Below, in pieces: positions 16,130-24,877 of a stretch of 64,000 nt of DNA. Position 1 is the stretch's first letter. Every line of letters starts with the position of its first letter. A model generated the notes under the pieces. The model was not told where the DNA came from. It searched no databases and was given only the letters and a program-made list of their open reading frames with translations. The position numbers were made by a program, and so were the translations under genes. The DNA comes from Aquidulcibacter paucihalophilus (GTDB lineage Bacteria; Pseudomonadota; Alphaproteobacteria; Caulobacterales; Aquidulcibacteraceae). The stretch is from contig NZ_NCSQ01000069.1 of the NCBI RefSeq assembly GCF_002105465.1, forward strand, positions 1-64,000. Direction: 5' to 3'.

Positions 16130-18064
16130 TCACCGCACCGGCCGGGACCCAATTCGGCCGCCGCCTGTCGTTGCCGCTGGCGTGGGGCTTGCCTTTGCTG
16201 GGCCAGATTTGCCGCGGGCCAGTTTGCTGGCTTTGGGTTCTTCTTCAAACAATTCAGCCAGCTTATCGACGATGGCACCGCCCAATTGCTCAGCATCCAC
16301 AATTGTCACGGCGCGGCGATAATAGCGGGTCACATCATGGCCGATGCCGATGGCGATTAACTCCACCGGGCTATAGTCTTGGATTTTGGCGATGGTGTCG
16401 CGCAAATGGCGCTCCAAATAGGCCCCGGAATTGACCGACAAGGTGCTGTCATCCACAGGTGCACCGTCTGAAATTACCATCAGAATGCGTCGCTGTTCGG
16501 GTCGAGCCAGCAGGCGATCATGGGCCCAATCCAAGGCTTCGCCATCGATATTTTCTTTGAGCAGGCCTTCGCGCATCATCAGGCCTAGGTTACGCCGCGC
16601 CCGGCGCCATGGGGCATCCGCACTCTTATAAATAATGTGGCGCAGGTCATTCAGGCGACCGGGATTGGCGGGCTTACCCGCCTTCATCCAATTATCCCGC
16701 GATTGGCCACCCTTCCAAGCCTTGGTGGTGAAGCCCAAAATCTCCGTCTTCACGCCACAGCGCTCCAGCGTGCGGGCCAGAATATCGGCGCAAATCGCGG
16801 CAATCATAATGGGTCTGCCGCGCATAGAGCCCGAGTTGTCCAACAACAGCGTCACGACCGTGTCGCGGAAGTTGGTATCATCTTCCATCTTAAAGGTGAG
16901 GGGGGCCAGAGGCTCTGTCACCACGCGCGACAAGCGGGCGACATCGAGCACGCCTTCTTCCAGATCGAACTGCCAGCTGCGGTTTTGCTGCGCCATCAGG
17001 CGGCGCTGTAGGCGGTTGGCCAGGCGGCCGACAACGCCTTGAAGCTGGGTTAATTGGGCGTCGAGATAGCTGCGCAAGCGGGCCAATTCTTCCCCGTCAC
17101 ACAGATCTTCGGCACCCACCGTCTCATCAAAGGCCTTGGTATAGATTTTATAAGCAAAGCCATCGCCGTCGCCGGGCTTGAAGTTTGGCCGTACGGGTGT
17201 GGTGCCTTCATCGACTTCGCTGTCATCATCATCGGGCTGATCGCTATCATCGGCCTCGACACGCACTTGCACATCTTCTTGCTCGCTGCCTTGCGACTCC
17301 CCGCGCTGGGTATCTTCTTGCTGCTCGCCGCCTTCTTCTTGTTGATCCTCATTCTGGCTGGGGTCGGGTGGGGGCTGGTCGGCACCATCGGGCTCCTCGC
17401 CATCCTCATCAGACGGATCAGGTTCTGCCCCCAATTCATCGCCCAGATCGAGGTCACGGATAAGGTCGCGTGTCACTTCCGCAAAAGCTTTTTGATCGCC
17501 TAAGCGTTCGATCAAGCGATCAATCGTGTCGCCGGCTTTGGCTTGCACTTCATCGCGCCATAGGTCTGCAATGCCGCGTCCGGATTCAGGGGGGGCAAGC
17601 CCGGTCAAGCGTTCGCGCAGCAACAGGCCCAACGCATCCGCCAACGGCGCGGTTTGCCGGTCGGTCATGCGGGCATAGCCCTTTTTCTCGCACGTCTCGA
17701 CCAAAGCCGCCGTCAGATTTTGTGCCACACCCGGCATAGCCAAAGCACCAATCGCCTCAATGCGGGCTTTCTCAGCGACTTCATACAGGGCACGCGCACG
17801 CGGGCCTTCGGGCATAGCGGCATGGTGGGCGGCTAAATCATGGTGGGCGAGGCGCAGCGCCGCCGCATCGGCATGGCCGCGCAGACGCGAAACCTCCTGC
17901 TCACCCAAGGCGCGCGCCGGATGGGGCAAGCCAATGCGATTACCCGAGACGCTGGGCCCATCGGCAGAGAAGCTTACTTCGACTTCCTCAGTACGCGACA
18001 AGGCGCGCGCCGTGTGGGTGATGCCACGTTTGAAAACGTCCTGAGGGGTTTCTTTGCTCGCCAT
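16130..18064 (-). CDS. cobT: Cobaltochelatase CobT subunit-like protein
   Basis: CobT with CobS and CobN inserts cobalt into hydrogenobyrinic acid diamide in aerobic B12 synthesis. The 644-residue protein has an N-terminal helical domain, a long acidic linker (about 220-300, runs of Asp/Glu/Gln) and a C-terminal von Willebrand A domain whose MIDAS motif DNSGSM sits at 409-414. [12 protein letters not shown] and IGIGHDV also match CobT. The last 25 residues are basic and low-complexity. No cobS or other B12 gene is adjacent; cobS may lie elsewhere, or this may be an orphan CobST-type chaperone. ATG at 18064. Confidence 0.88.
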   Translation of the reverse strand: MASKETPQDVFKRGITHTARALSRTEEVEVSFSADGPSVSGNRIGLPHPARALGEQEVSRLRGHADAAALRLAHHDLAAHHAAMPEGPRARALYEVAEKARIEAIGALAMPGVAQNLTAALVETCEKKGYARMTDRQTAPLADALGLLLRERLTGLAPPESGRGIADLWRDEVQAKAGDTIDRLIERLGDQKAFAEVTRDLIRDLDLGDELGAEPDPSDEDGEEPDGADQPPPDPSQNEDQQEEGGEQQEDTQRGESQGSEQEDVQVRVEADDSDQPDDDDSEVDEGTTPVRPNFKPGDGDGFAYKIYTKAFDETVGAEDLCDGEELARLRSYLDAQLTQLQGVVGRLANRLQRRLMAQQNRSWQFDLEEGVLDVARLSRVVTEPLAPLTFKMEDDTNFRDTVVTLLLDNSGSMRGRPIMIAAICADILARTLERCGVKTEILGFTTKAWKGGQSRDNWMKAGKPANPGRLNDLRHIIYKSADAPWRRARRNLGLMMREGLLKENIDGEALDWAHDRLLARPEQRRILMVISDGAPVDDSTLSVNSGAYLERHLRDTIAKIQDYSPVELIAIGIGHDVTRYYRRAVTIVDAEQLGGAIVDKLAELFEEEPKASKLARGKSGPAKASPTPAATTGGGRIGSRPVR

Positions 18065-18143
18065 AATAAGACTGACATAAGCCGGAGCATTAGGCCTGTC
18101 ACGCCTCTATGTGCGTTGATTTCAGTAGGTCGCGATTCTTTTG

Positions 18144-18569
18144 TTAAACTTTTACAATACCAATCCCCAACGCCTTCGCCGCCGTCTGCATGCGAAGATC
18201 GAATGTGAGAATTGGCAGGCTTTCACCGGCGGCAATGGCAAGATGCAATGCATCGCCACTGCGAACCCTTAAATTGGCTTGATTGGCAAATATCGCCGCG
18301 CGCTGGAACGCATGCTGGTCAACTTCCAATACTGAAAAGCTTCTACGCACAGCGCTTCCAAAGGCAGCGAGCGCTTCGGCCCGCTCTAATTCAGTAATGG
18401 AACCAGTTTGGAGTTTGCCTGCCATGGCTGCAGAGAATTCAGTTATGCACCAACGGCTGATGCTCAAATTTTCGGTGCGTTGCTGAGATATCCACTTCTG
18501 AGCTGAAAACGTCATTGGTTCATTGGACCAGAGCGCAACCAAAACTGAGGTGTCGAGATAGATTTTCAA
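18144..18569 (-). CDS. vapC: PIN-domain toxin, VapC family
   Basis: A 141-residue PIN-domain ribonuclease. The four acidic residues of the active site are in place: Asp6 (YLDTS), Glu44 (CITEFS), Asp106 (SGDALHLA) and Asp124 (LTFDLRM). It starts with TTG and overlaps the antitoxin's stop by four bases (TTGA), the usual coupling of toxin to antitoxin. VapC toxins cut tRNA or rRNA when free of their partner; the target of this one cannot be read. It lies between cobT and the fatty acid operon. Confidence 0.87.
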   Translation of the reverse strand: MKIYLDTSVLVALWSNEPMTFSAQKWISQQRTENLSISRWCITEFSAAMAGKLQTGSITELERAEALAAFGSAVRRSFSVLEVDQHAFQRAAIFANQANLRVRSGDALHLAIAAGESLPILTFDLRMQTAAKALGIGIVKV

Positions 18570-18799
18570 TAGCGCTCCTCATTGCGCATATCTTCAACAA
18601 AGCTGCCGGGATAAGGCTTCATCTTACTTGTCAGGGTTCGCATCCTTTCAAGATCAAGTTTTTCCTTTGGAAGGTCTGGTGTCACAATTTTCGCAATCGC
18701 TTTTCCACGTCGTGTGATCATCACTTCTTCTCCAGCTATAACAGCATCCAGAATCTCGGACAGTTTTGCTTTGGCTTCGGCCACACTCACACGTTTCAT
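18566..18799 (-). CDS. Phd/YefM-type antitoxin
   Basis: A 77-residue antitoxin. The N-terminal part, MKRVSVAEAKAKLSEILDAVIAGEEVMITRRGKAIAKIV, is the Phd/YefM DNA-binding fold. The C-terminal part (about 50-77) would wrap the toxin. I start at the methionine at 18799, which has AGGA 6 bases upstream; a start 15 bases earlier lacks spacing. It lies just upstream of the VapC toxin and probably represses the pair's promoter, which must lie in about 18800-18850. Confidence 0.85.
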   Translation of the reverse strand: MKRVSVAEAKAKLSEILDAVIAGEEVMITRRGKAIAKIVTPDLPKEKLDLERMRTLTSKMKPYPGSFVEDMRNEERY

Positions 18800-18851
18800 T
18801 GGCTTCCTGACCATTTAGATAGTCATCTATAACACATCTTCTTTCCCCGAG

Positions 18852-18885
18852 CAAAACAAAAAGGGCCACCTGTGGGGTGGCCCTT
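18852..18885 (-). terminator. Rho-independent terminator of the fatty acid operon
   Basis: On the minus strand, AAGGGCCACC pairs with GGTGGCCCTT (18861-18870 with 18876-18885, loop of five), followed by a T-rich tract (complement of 18852-18860). It lies 28 bases after the stop of the fadB/fadJ-type gene. Confidence 0.85.
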
Positions 18886-18913
18886 CGTGCAATCATGAGA
18901 AGGCGAAAGCCGT

Positions 18914-21115
18914 TTAAGCTGCCTTCTTCGCGGCCTCACCACCGAAGCGGCCATAGAAGGTTTCACCGTTTTTCGCCATGTCTTTCAAGAGCTTGTTGGG
19001 CTTAAAGCGGGGGCCATATTTCTTGGCCAAGCGCTCGGCTTCGGCAACGAAATTGGCGATGCCGATGCCATCCATAAAGCTGACCGTGCCACCCGTGTAA
19101 GGGGCAAAGCCCCAGCCAAGGATGGAGCCAATGTCGGCGTCCCGCGGGTCGGTGATGACACCTTCTTCAAAACACCGCGCGGTTTCCAAGGCCTGACGAT
19201 AAAGAAGGCGGTTCTTATATTCCTTCACCATGGCAGGGTCGGCTTCATGAATCTTGGTTGGTACGACCGAGGTCAGGCCTGGCCAAATCGCCTTGGTGCC
19301 GTCTTCCTTATAATCATAGAAGCCCTTTTTATTCTTGCGGCCAAAGCGACCAAGGCCTTCGACCATTTCTTCAATGATCAATTGGCTGGGTGTGGCCACC
19401 CATTTGTTGCCAAGGTCTTTTTTGGTTTGCTGGGCGACCTTATAGGCGAGGTCGAGCGCGACTTCGTCTGCCATGGACAAGGGCGGCACGGGCATACCGG
19501 TCATGCGGCCCACATTTTCAATGATGGCTGGCTTGATACCTTCTGCCAGCATTTCTTGGCCTTCTTGTACATAGGTGCCAAAGCAACGGCTGGTGTAGAA
19601 GCCGCGGCTGTCATTGACCACGATGGGGGTCTTTTTGATCTTCAGGACGTAATCGACGGCCTTAGCCAAGGTTTCTTGCGTGGTCTTTTTGCCCATGATG
19701 ATTTCGACCAGACCCATTTTGTCGACCGGGCTGAAGAAGTGCACGCCGATGAAATTCTTGGGCCGCTTGGATGCGGTAGCCAAGCTGGTGATGGGTAGGG
19801 TGGAGGTGTTAGAACCAAAGACAGCGTTCGGGCCCATCATGGCTTCGGCCTTTTGGGTCACATCGGCTTTGATTTCGCGGTTTTCAAACACGGCTTCGAT
19901 GACCAAGTCTGACTTTTTGACATGGGCATAGTCGGTGGTTGGGGTGATGAGGGCCAAGACGGCATCGGCTTTGTCTTGGGTCATTTTCCCGCGCGAGACG
20001 GCCTTGTCGAGCAGCTTCTTGGAATAATCCTTACCCTTCTCAGCCGCTTCTTGGCTTTGGTCGATCAGGACAGTTTCAATGCCTGCCATCGCCTGCACAT
20101 AGGCAATCCCGGCACCCATCATGCCTGCACCCAGAACCGAGACCTTCTTGATCTCATATTTGTCAAAGCCTTGGGGGCGGTTCGCACCTTTGGCGAGGGC
20201 TTGGGTCGATAAGAAGAGCGAACGGACCATGGCCTTGGCCGAAGGGCTGGCCATATTCTTCAAGAAATAGCGGGTCTCGATGCGCAAAGCCGCGTCGATG
20301 GGCACTTGCACGCCTTCAAAAACGGCGCTCATGATCGCTTTTTGGGCGGGGTAATTGCCATAGGTCGTCTTGGACAGCATGGCATTGCCGCCAACAAAGG
20401 TCATGCCGCCACCGGGAGAATAGGGGCCGTCTTTGACGCGATAGCCCTTAACGTCCCAAGGCGCGACCGCGTTCGGATTGGCCAGTACCCAAGCTTTGGC
20501 TGCAGCAACGGTTTCACCCGCTGGCACAACGGCCCCGACAACGCCTTTCTTCAAGGCTTCTTGTGGGTTCATGCTGGTGCCTTGCAACAAATGTGGCATG
20601 GCATTCATGACGCCAATGAGGCGCGGCAGGCGCTGTGTCCCGCCTGCACCGGGCAGCAGGCCGACTTTGGCTTCTGGCAGACCGAATTGGATTTTTGGAT
20701 TGTCGGCTGCCACGCGGTAATGGCAGGCCAAAGCGATTTCTAGACCGCCACCCAGTGCCAAGCCTTCCAACGCACAAGCCACCGGCTTGCCGCAGGTTTC
20801 AAGCGCACGCAGCGAACGATTAAGGCTGAAGCCTTGTTCGAACGACTTCTTCAGCTTTTCATCTTCTGACAATTTTGTGTCGGCATCCATGCTGCCGCCA
20901 CCGATTTCGCCAAGGTCTGCCCCTGCGCAGAAGCCATTGTCTTTACCGGAATAAAGCACAGCCCCTTTGATGGCATCATTGCGCTTAATCTCGGCGACCA
21001 ATTCGCCCATTTCCTTCATGACGCCACCGGTGATGGTGTTCATGGTCTTGCCTGGAACATCAAATGCGATGTGCAACACACCATCGGCATCGAGGTTGGT
21101 TTTGAAATTTTCCAT
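18914..21115 (-). CDS. fadJ: Trifunctional-type enoyl-CoA hydratase / 3-hydroxyacyl-CoA dehydrogenase
   Basis: Catalyses steps 2 and 3 of beta-oxidation. The 733-residue protein has an enoyl-CoA hydratase domain at about 1-190 ([15 protein letters not shown] and the catalytic region [21 protein letters not shown]). The NAD-binding dehydrogenase domain starts [15 protein letters not shown] (about 310), with catalytic [16 protein letters not shown]-terminal dehydrogenase domain follows. I start at MENFKTNLD (21115), with GGAGA 7 bases upstream; the extension to 21187 has no family similarity. The last gene of the operon, it has the thiolase directly upstream. FadB and FadJ cannot be separated safely here; the symbol is tentative. 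Confidence 0.92.
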   Translation of the reverse strand: MENFKTNLDADGVLHIAFDVPGKTMNTITGGVMKEMGELVAEIKRNDAIKGAVLYSGKDNGFCAGADLGEIGGGSMDADTKLSEDEKLKKSFEQGFSLNRSLRALETCGKPVACALEGLALGGGLEIALACHYRVAADNPKIQFGLPEAKVGLLPGAGGTQRLPRLIGVMNAMPHLLQGTSMNPQEALKKGVVGAVVPAGETVAAAKAWVLANPNAVAPWDVKGYRVKDGPYSPGGGMTFVGGNAMLSKTTYGNYPAQKAIMSAVFEGVQVPIDAALRIETRYFLKNMASPSAKAMVRSLFLSTQALAKGANRPQGFDKYEIKKVSVLGAGMMGAGIAYVQAMAGIETVLIDQSQEAAEKGKDYSKKLLDKAVSRGKMTQDKADAVLALITPTTDYAHVKKSDLVIEAVFENREIKADVTQKAEAMMGPNAVFGSNTSTLPITSLATASKRPKNFIGVHFFSPVDKMGLVEIIMGKKTTQETLAKAVDYVLKIKKTPIVVNDSRGFYTSRCFGTYVQEGQEMLAEGIKPAIIENVGRMTGMPVPPLSMADEVALDLAYKVAQQTKKDLGNKWVATPSQLIIEEMVEGLGRFGRKNKKGFYDYKEDGTKAIWPGLTSVVPTKIHEADPAMVKEYKNRLLYRQALETARCFEEGVITDPRDADIGSILGWGFAPYTGGTVSFMDGIGIANFVAEAERLAKKYGPRFKPNKLLKDMAKNGETFYGRFGGEAAKKAA

Positions 21116-21214
21116 ATGCGTATCTCCAAAATTCCGGGTCTTGGCCTCGCCTCTCGGTCGGGCGTCGGCCAGCAAGCGGGCAACCAAGCTGCCCGCGTCA
21201 CAGGTCAGGTGGGC

Positions 21215-22426
21215 TTAAACCCGCTGGATGATGGTGGCAGTGCCCATGCCTGCGCCGACGCACAGGGTGATGAGGGCCGTTTCTTTGCCAGTTCGTTCCA
21301 ACTCGTCGAGCACGGTGCCGAGGATCATGCCGCCGGTGGCACCCAGGGGATGGCCCATAGCGATCGCCCCGCCGCACACATTGATCTTGTCGTGCGGGAT
21401 GTTGAGCGCTTGCATGAAGCGTAGAACAACCGAGGCGAAGGCTTCATTGAGTTCATAGAGATCAATGTCTTCTGGCTTCATACCGGCTTTTGCCAGTGCC
21501 TTGCGGGCAACAAATTCTGGGCCGGTCAACATGATCGAAGGCTCTGACCCGATTGAGGCCATGGCGATGATTTTGGCGCGTGGCTTCATGCCCGTTGCCT
21601 TGGCCATCTTCTTATTGCCGATCAAGACCGCTGAAGCGCCGTCCACAATGCCCGAGCTATTGCCCGCATGGTGCACGTGGTTGATGGTTTCCAATTCCGG
21701 ATAGCGTTGTTGGATGATGGCATCAAAGCCCGGCATCATGGTGCCTTGGGCAATGAAGCTGGCGTCCAGCGAAGCAAGGCTCTGCATGGTGGTGTCAGGG
21801 CGCATATGCTCGTCATGAGCGAGGATGATGGCACCCATTTGGTCCTTCACGGGCACGATGGACTTAGCAAAGCGGCCTTCTTTCCAAGCCGTCGCCGCGC
21901 GCTTTTGGCTTTCGACCGCATAGGCGTCTACATCATCACGCGAGAAGCCATATTTGGTCGCAATCGTGTCGGCACCAATGCCTTGGGGGGCAAAATAGGA
22001 TTTGATGGCGATGGAGGGGTCAGAGGCCCAGGCCCCACCATCAGAACCCATGGGCACACGGCTCATGCTTTCCACCCCGCCACCAATCGCCATGTCAGCT
22101 TCACCGGAAATGACTTTGGCTGCTGCCATATTGCAGGCTTCCAAGCCCGAGGCGCAGAAGCGGTTGATCTGCACGCCAGCGGTGGTTTCCGCATAATCGG
22201 CGTTCAGCACCGCGATGCGGGCGATATCGCTGCCTTGCTCGCCAACTGGGCTGACGCAGCCGAGGACGACATCATCGACTTTAGAGGTGTCTAGATTGTT
22301 GCGGTCTCGAATGGCCTGTAAGGTTTGGGTGGCTAAGCTCAAGGCTGTTACTTCATGCAACGACCCGGTATTGCGACCTTTACCCCGGGGGGTACGGACT
22401 GCGTCATAGATAAATGCTTCGGCCAT
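21215..22426 (-). CDS. fadA: Acetyl-CoA acyltransferase (thiolase)
   Basis: The thiolase for the last step of beta-oxidation, releasing acetyl-CoA. The 403-residue product has Cys91 (RFCASGLEA) as the acyl-accepting residue, and His359 (GHPLGATGG) and Cys389 ([11 protein letters not shown]) as acid/base residues. ATG at 22426 follows AAGGGAG by 7 bases. It lies between the PaaI thioesterase and fadJ. A biosynthetic acetoacetyl-CoA thiolase would look alike; the operon argues for the degradative role. Confidence 0.9.
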   Translation of the reverse strand: MAEAFIYDAVRTPRGKGRNTGSLHEVTALSLATQTLQAIRDRNNLDTSKVDDVVLGCVSPVGEQGSDIARIAVLNADYAETTAGVQINRFCASGLEACNMAAAKVISGEADMAIGGGVESMSRVPMGSDGGAWASDPSIAIKSYFAPQGIGADTIATKYGFSRDDVDAYAVESQKRAATAWKEGRFAKSIVPVKDQMGAIILAHDEHMRPDTTMQSLASLDASFIAQGTMMPGFDAIIQQRYPELETINHVHHAGNSSGIVDGASAVLIGNKKMAKATGMKPRAKIIAMASIGSEPSIMLTGPEFVARKALAKAGMKPEDIDLYELNEAFASVVLRFMQALNIPHDKINVCGGAIAMGHPLGATGGMILGTVLDELERTGKETALITLCVGAGMGTATIIQRV

Positions 22427-22442
22427 TTTGGCGCTCCCTTTG

Positions 22443-22880
22443 TTATACGTCTGCTTTAATCTGCAAGGGCGTGATCGCCAAGGCAGAGGTGGCTTTGGCG
22501 GAGATTTTTCCCCGACAATCATAGAGGTCTGCTTCAGCGAACATGATGCTAGGCCCCTTGTTGGTGATGCGGGCGGCCACTTCGATCTTGCCGATGCGAA
22601 CCGGGCGCAGATAATGGACGTGCAAATCAATTGTGCTGGCAAAGCTTTTGGGGGCGACTTTCAACATCGCCATCATGCCCATGACGTCATCGAGCATGGC
22701 AGAGAGAAATCCGCCCTGAATATAGCCGGTTGGATTGGCAAATTCGGGTTTACCTGCAAATTCAACCCGCGCCGTTCCAGCCTTCACATCCATTTCAATC
22801 AGCCTGAAGCCCAAAGTTTGTGAGCTTTGCGACGGCTGCTTCATACCGATGTCGAGGAAGGTTTGGGCGTGGTCGGTCAT
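22443..22880 (-). CDS. PaaI-type hotdog thioesterase
   Basis: A 145-residue hotdog-fold protein. [20 protein letters not shown] carries the family's catalytic helix (GG..S/A...D), and [12 protein letters not shown] is the central strand. Members hydrolyse acyl- or aryl-CoA thioesters. Its ATG (22880) overlaps the stop of the upstream osmC-like gene by four bases (ATGA), so they are coupled. In this operon it may relieve CoA trapped in dead-end acyl-CoAs; that is inferred. Confidence 0.83.
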   Translation of the reverse strand: MTDHAQTFLDIGMKQPSQSSQTLGFRLIEMDVKAGTARVEFAGKPEFANPTGYIQGGFLSAMLDDVMGMMAMLKVAPKSFASTIDLHVHYLRPVRIGKIEVAARITNKGPSIMFAEADLYDCRGKISAKATSALAITPLQIKADV

Positions 22881-23326
22881 GCGCCAATCCTCACAGGGCA
22901 GGCAAGCGAATTGCCAATATAGCAGGCCTTGTGGGCCTTGTGGTGCAAGAGGTCGATGTCGGCGGCACCCGGGATCACATCGCCACTCCAACTGATCTTG
23001 GGGTTCAGAACCACCTCAACAAAGCGTTCCACACCGGTATCGTCCTTGCCCAAGGTTCCGACGGGCGTATCCTGATACGTATCGACGATGAAGCCAGCCT
23101 GTTTGGCAAAGGCCAAAAAGAACATCATGTGGCAACTGGCTGTGGCCGCTACCACCATTTCTTCTGGGTCGGCAGCGGGCACCGTGTTCGATGGCAAGGG
23201 CAGGGCGGTTGTAACGGCAATTTCCACCCCGCCATCAAAACTGGCCTGATGCGTGCGGGCATACTTGCCGTCCGAGAAGACAGCGTCGCCGCGTTGCCAC
23301 AGGATGGAGGCGGTGTGCGTGCTCAT
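22877..23326 (-). CDS. OsmC family protein
   Basis: A 149-residue OsmC-like protein, a fold with hydroperoxide reductase activity on organic peroxides. The two redox cysteines fit: one in ATASCHMMFF, the other in HKACYIGNSL. ADPEEMVVAATASCHMMF is the family's most conserved block. It overlaps genes on both sides by four bases (the small unknown protein upstream, the thioesterase downstream). Removal of peroxides formed on fatty acids would suit this operon, but is inferred. Confidence 0.85.
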   Translation of the reverse strand: MSTHTASILWQRGDAVFSDGKYARTHQASFDGGVEIAVTTALPLPSNTVPAADPEEMVVAATASCHMMFFLAFAKQAGFIVDTYQDTPVGTLGKDDTGVERFVEVVLNPKISWSGDVIPGAADIDLLHHKAHKACYIGNSLACPVRIGA

Positions 23327-23607
23327 CCCTTGGCCCCGTCGACCAGAAGTTGGACTTCATAGGCCATTAGTCCCGTGGTCATCTGCTCGTACAAATAGGC
23401 GCGATGATCTGGATTCTTGTCAGCCTGCATGTCGTCAATCGTTTCCTGGAAGCTTTCCACCGCCAGCTGATTGATCTCGTCTTCGGTTGCTGCATGCGCG
23501 AGAGCCAACCGCACCGAGAGTGCCCGCAGCGTCTCATCAGTGGGCTCAGCATTGGCTTCAATGAGGGCCAGCGCGTCAGCTATGGCGGAGTGGAGGGGAT
23601 CGTTCAC
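23323..23607 (-). CDS. Small helical protein, unknown function
   Basis: A 94-residue acidic, helical cytoplasmic protein that I do not recognise. It overlaps the acyl-CoA dehydrogenase stop by four bases and the osmC start by four bases, which strongly supports it being a real gene of this operon. It has no cysteine, no signal peptide and no membrane span. TDETLRALSVRLALAHAATEDEINQLAVESFQETIDDM suggests a helical bundle. A structural or partner role is possible. Confidence 0.65.
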   Translation of the reverse strand: MNDPLHSAIADALALIEANAEPTDETLRALSVRLALAHAATEDEINQLAVESFQETIDDMQADKNPDHRAYLYEQMTTGLMAYEVQLLVDGAKG

Positions 23608-24767
23608 AGCGTCCTCGCAATCAGAACTTTCATGACTTCATTGGCCCCGCCATAAATGCGTTGGACCCGGCTGTCGCGCCACATGCGCGCAATAGGCATT
23701 TCGTTCATATAGCCCCAGCCGCCGTGCAATTGTAGGCATTCGTCCATCACTTCATTTTCAACGTCCGAAACCCAATATTTGGCCATGCTGGCGGTGGCAG
23801 GGTCGAGCTTGCCTTCCAGCAACAGCTCAATGCAGCGGTCGCAGAACGTGCGTGCGATGGTGGCTTTGGTCTTGCACTCAGCCAGTTTGAATTGGGTGTT
23901 CTGGAAGTCCATGATCGACTTGCCGAATGCCTTGCGCTCTTTGACATAGGCGATGGTTTCGGTCAGGGCGCGCTCCATGCTGGCAACGCCCTGAATGCCG
24001 ATTTGCAGGCGTTCACTGGCCAATTGCTCCATCAACTGGATGAAGCCCATGCCTTCAACCGGCCCCAAAAGATTGGACGTTGGTACACGCACATCATCGA
24101 AGAAGAGCTCGGACGTATCTTGTGCGTCTTGGCCGACCTTGTCCAAGTTGCGACCCCGGCGGAAGCCCTCCACCTCATTGGTTTCAACCACGATCAGGCT
24201 TGTACCCTTTGCGCCTTGGCTTGGGTCAGTCTTGGCGACGACAATGATCAGATCGGCCGTCGCACCATTGGTGATAAAGGTCTTGGAGCCATTGATCACA
24301 TAGTGATTGCCGCTTTTGACCGCAGTGGTCTTGATCCCCTGCAAGTCAGAGCCGGCACCGGGCTCGGTCATGGCAATCGCGCCAACCAATTCACCCGAAG
24401 CCATTTTGGGCAACCATTTTTGCTTCTGCTCTTGGCTGCCATAATGTTTGATATAAGGCGCGATGATGGCATTGTGCAAAGGCAGGCCAAAGCCGTCGAT
24501 TCCCATGGTGCCCATCACATCCATAATCACGGCTTCGTGGCGGAAATCACCCCCACCACCACCAAATTCCTCGGGCATTGACACGCACAGCAAACCCGCT
24601 TGGCCCGCTTTGGTCCACATCTCGCGGTCAACAATGCCATTTTCCCGCCATTTTGCACACGCCTCGGGTGGGGCTTCTTTGGCAAAGAAGCCGCGCACGG
24701 AATCCTCAAACATCGTGAGTTCTTCGCTATCGCGCCAAGCGGCTTTCGGCATGGTGATGGCTGTCAT
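23604..24767 (-). CDS. Acyl-CoA dehydrogenase, long-chain/isovaleryl type
   Basis: A flavoenzyme that makes the first double bond in acyl-CoA oxidation, passing electrons to ETF. The 387-residue product has [18 protein letters not shown] (FAD/substrate loop) and C-terminal [17 protein letters not shown]. The position that holds the catalytic Glu in medium-chain enzymes (YEG) is Gly here. The base is probably the Glu in [15 protein letters not shown], as in long-chain and isovaleryl-CoA dehydrogenases. ATG at 24767 follows AAGGGAG. The substrate is therefore likely long-chain or branched acyl-CoA; that is inferred from residue placement. Confidence 0.88.
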   Translation of the reverse strand: MTAITMPKAAWRDSEELTMFEDSVRGFFAKEAPPEACAKWRENGIVDREMWTKAGQAGLLCVSMPEEFGGGGGDFRHEAVIMDVMGTMGIDGFGLPLHNAIIAPYIKHYGSQEQKQKWLPKMASGELVGAIAMTEPGAGSDLQGIKTTAVKSGNHYVINGSKTFITNGATADLIIVVAKTDPSQGAKGTSLIVVETNEVEGFRRGRNLDKVGQDAQDTSELFFDDVRVPTSNLLGPVEGMGFIQLMEQLASERLQIGIQGVASMERALTETIAYVKERKAFGKSIMDFQNTQFKLAECKTKATIARTFCDRCIELLLEGKLDPATASMAKYWVSDVENEVMDECLQLHGGWGYMNEMPIARMWRDSRVQRIYGGANEVMKVLIARTL

Positions 24768-24809
24768 GGTGTTTCTCCCTTGAGCGTCGTCATTTCATTA
24801 TCGCTGGTC

Positions 24810-24873
24810 CTCCCCCGCCTTGCGGGGGAGAAGAAATTTGATTGCGCCTGTCCTCCTCCGCTGTGCGGGGGAG
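24810..24873. repeat. Two tandem REP-like hairpins inside the operon
   Basis: CTCCCCCGC (24810-24818) pairs with GCGGGGGAG (24822-24830), and CTCCTCCGC (24853-24861) with GCGGGGGAG (24865-24873). They fill the 110-base gap between two acyl-CoA dehydrogenase genes. Such hairpins may stabilise or trim the mRNA. They lack a T-tract, so I do not call a terminator. Confidence 0.7.
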
Positions 24874-24877
24874 GGGC

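Noticed and set aside
16130..18064. Part of a cobalamin biosynthesis cluster
   Set aside because: Only a CobT-like gene is present; no other B12 gene is visible within this window.
19247..20743. Several plus-strand frames over the fadJ-type gene
   Set aside because: They are shadows of a gene with complete catalytic motifs.
24810..24873. Terminator between the two acyl-CoA dehydrogenase genes
   Set aside because: The hairpins have no following T-tract on either strand and lie within what looks like one operon.
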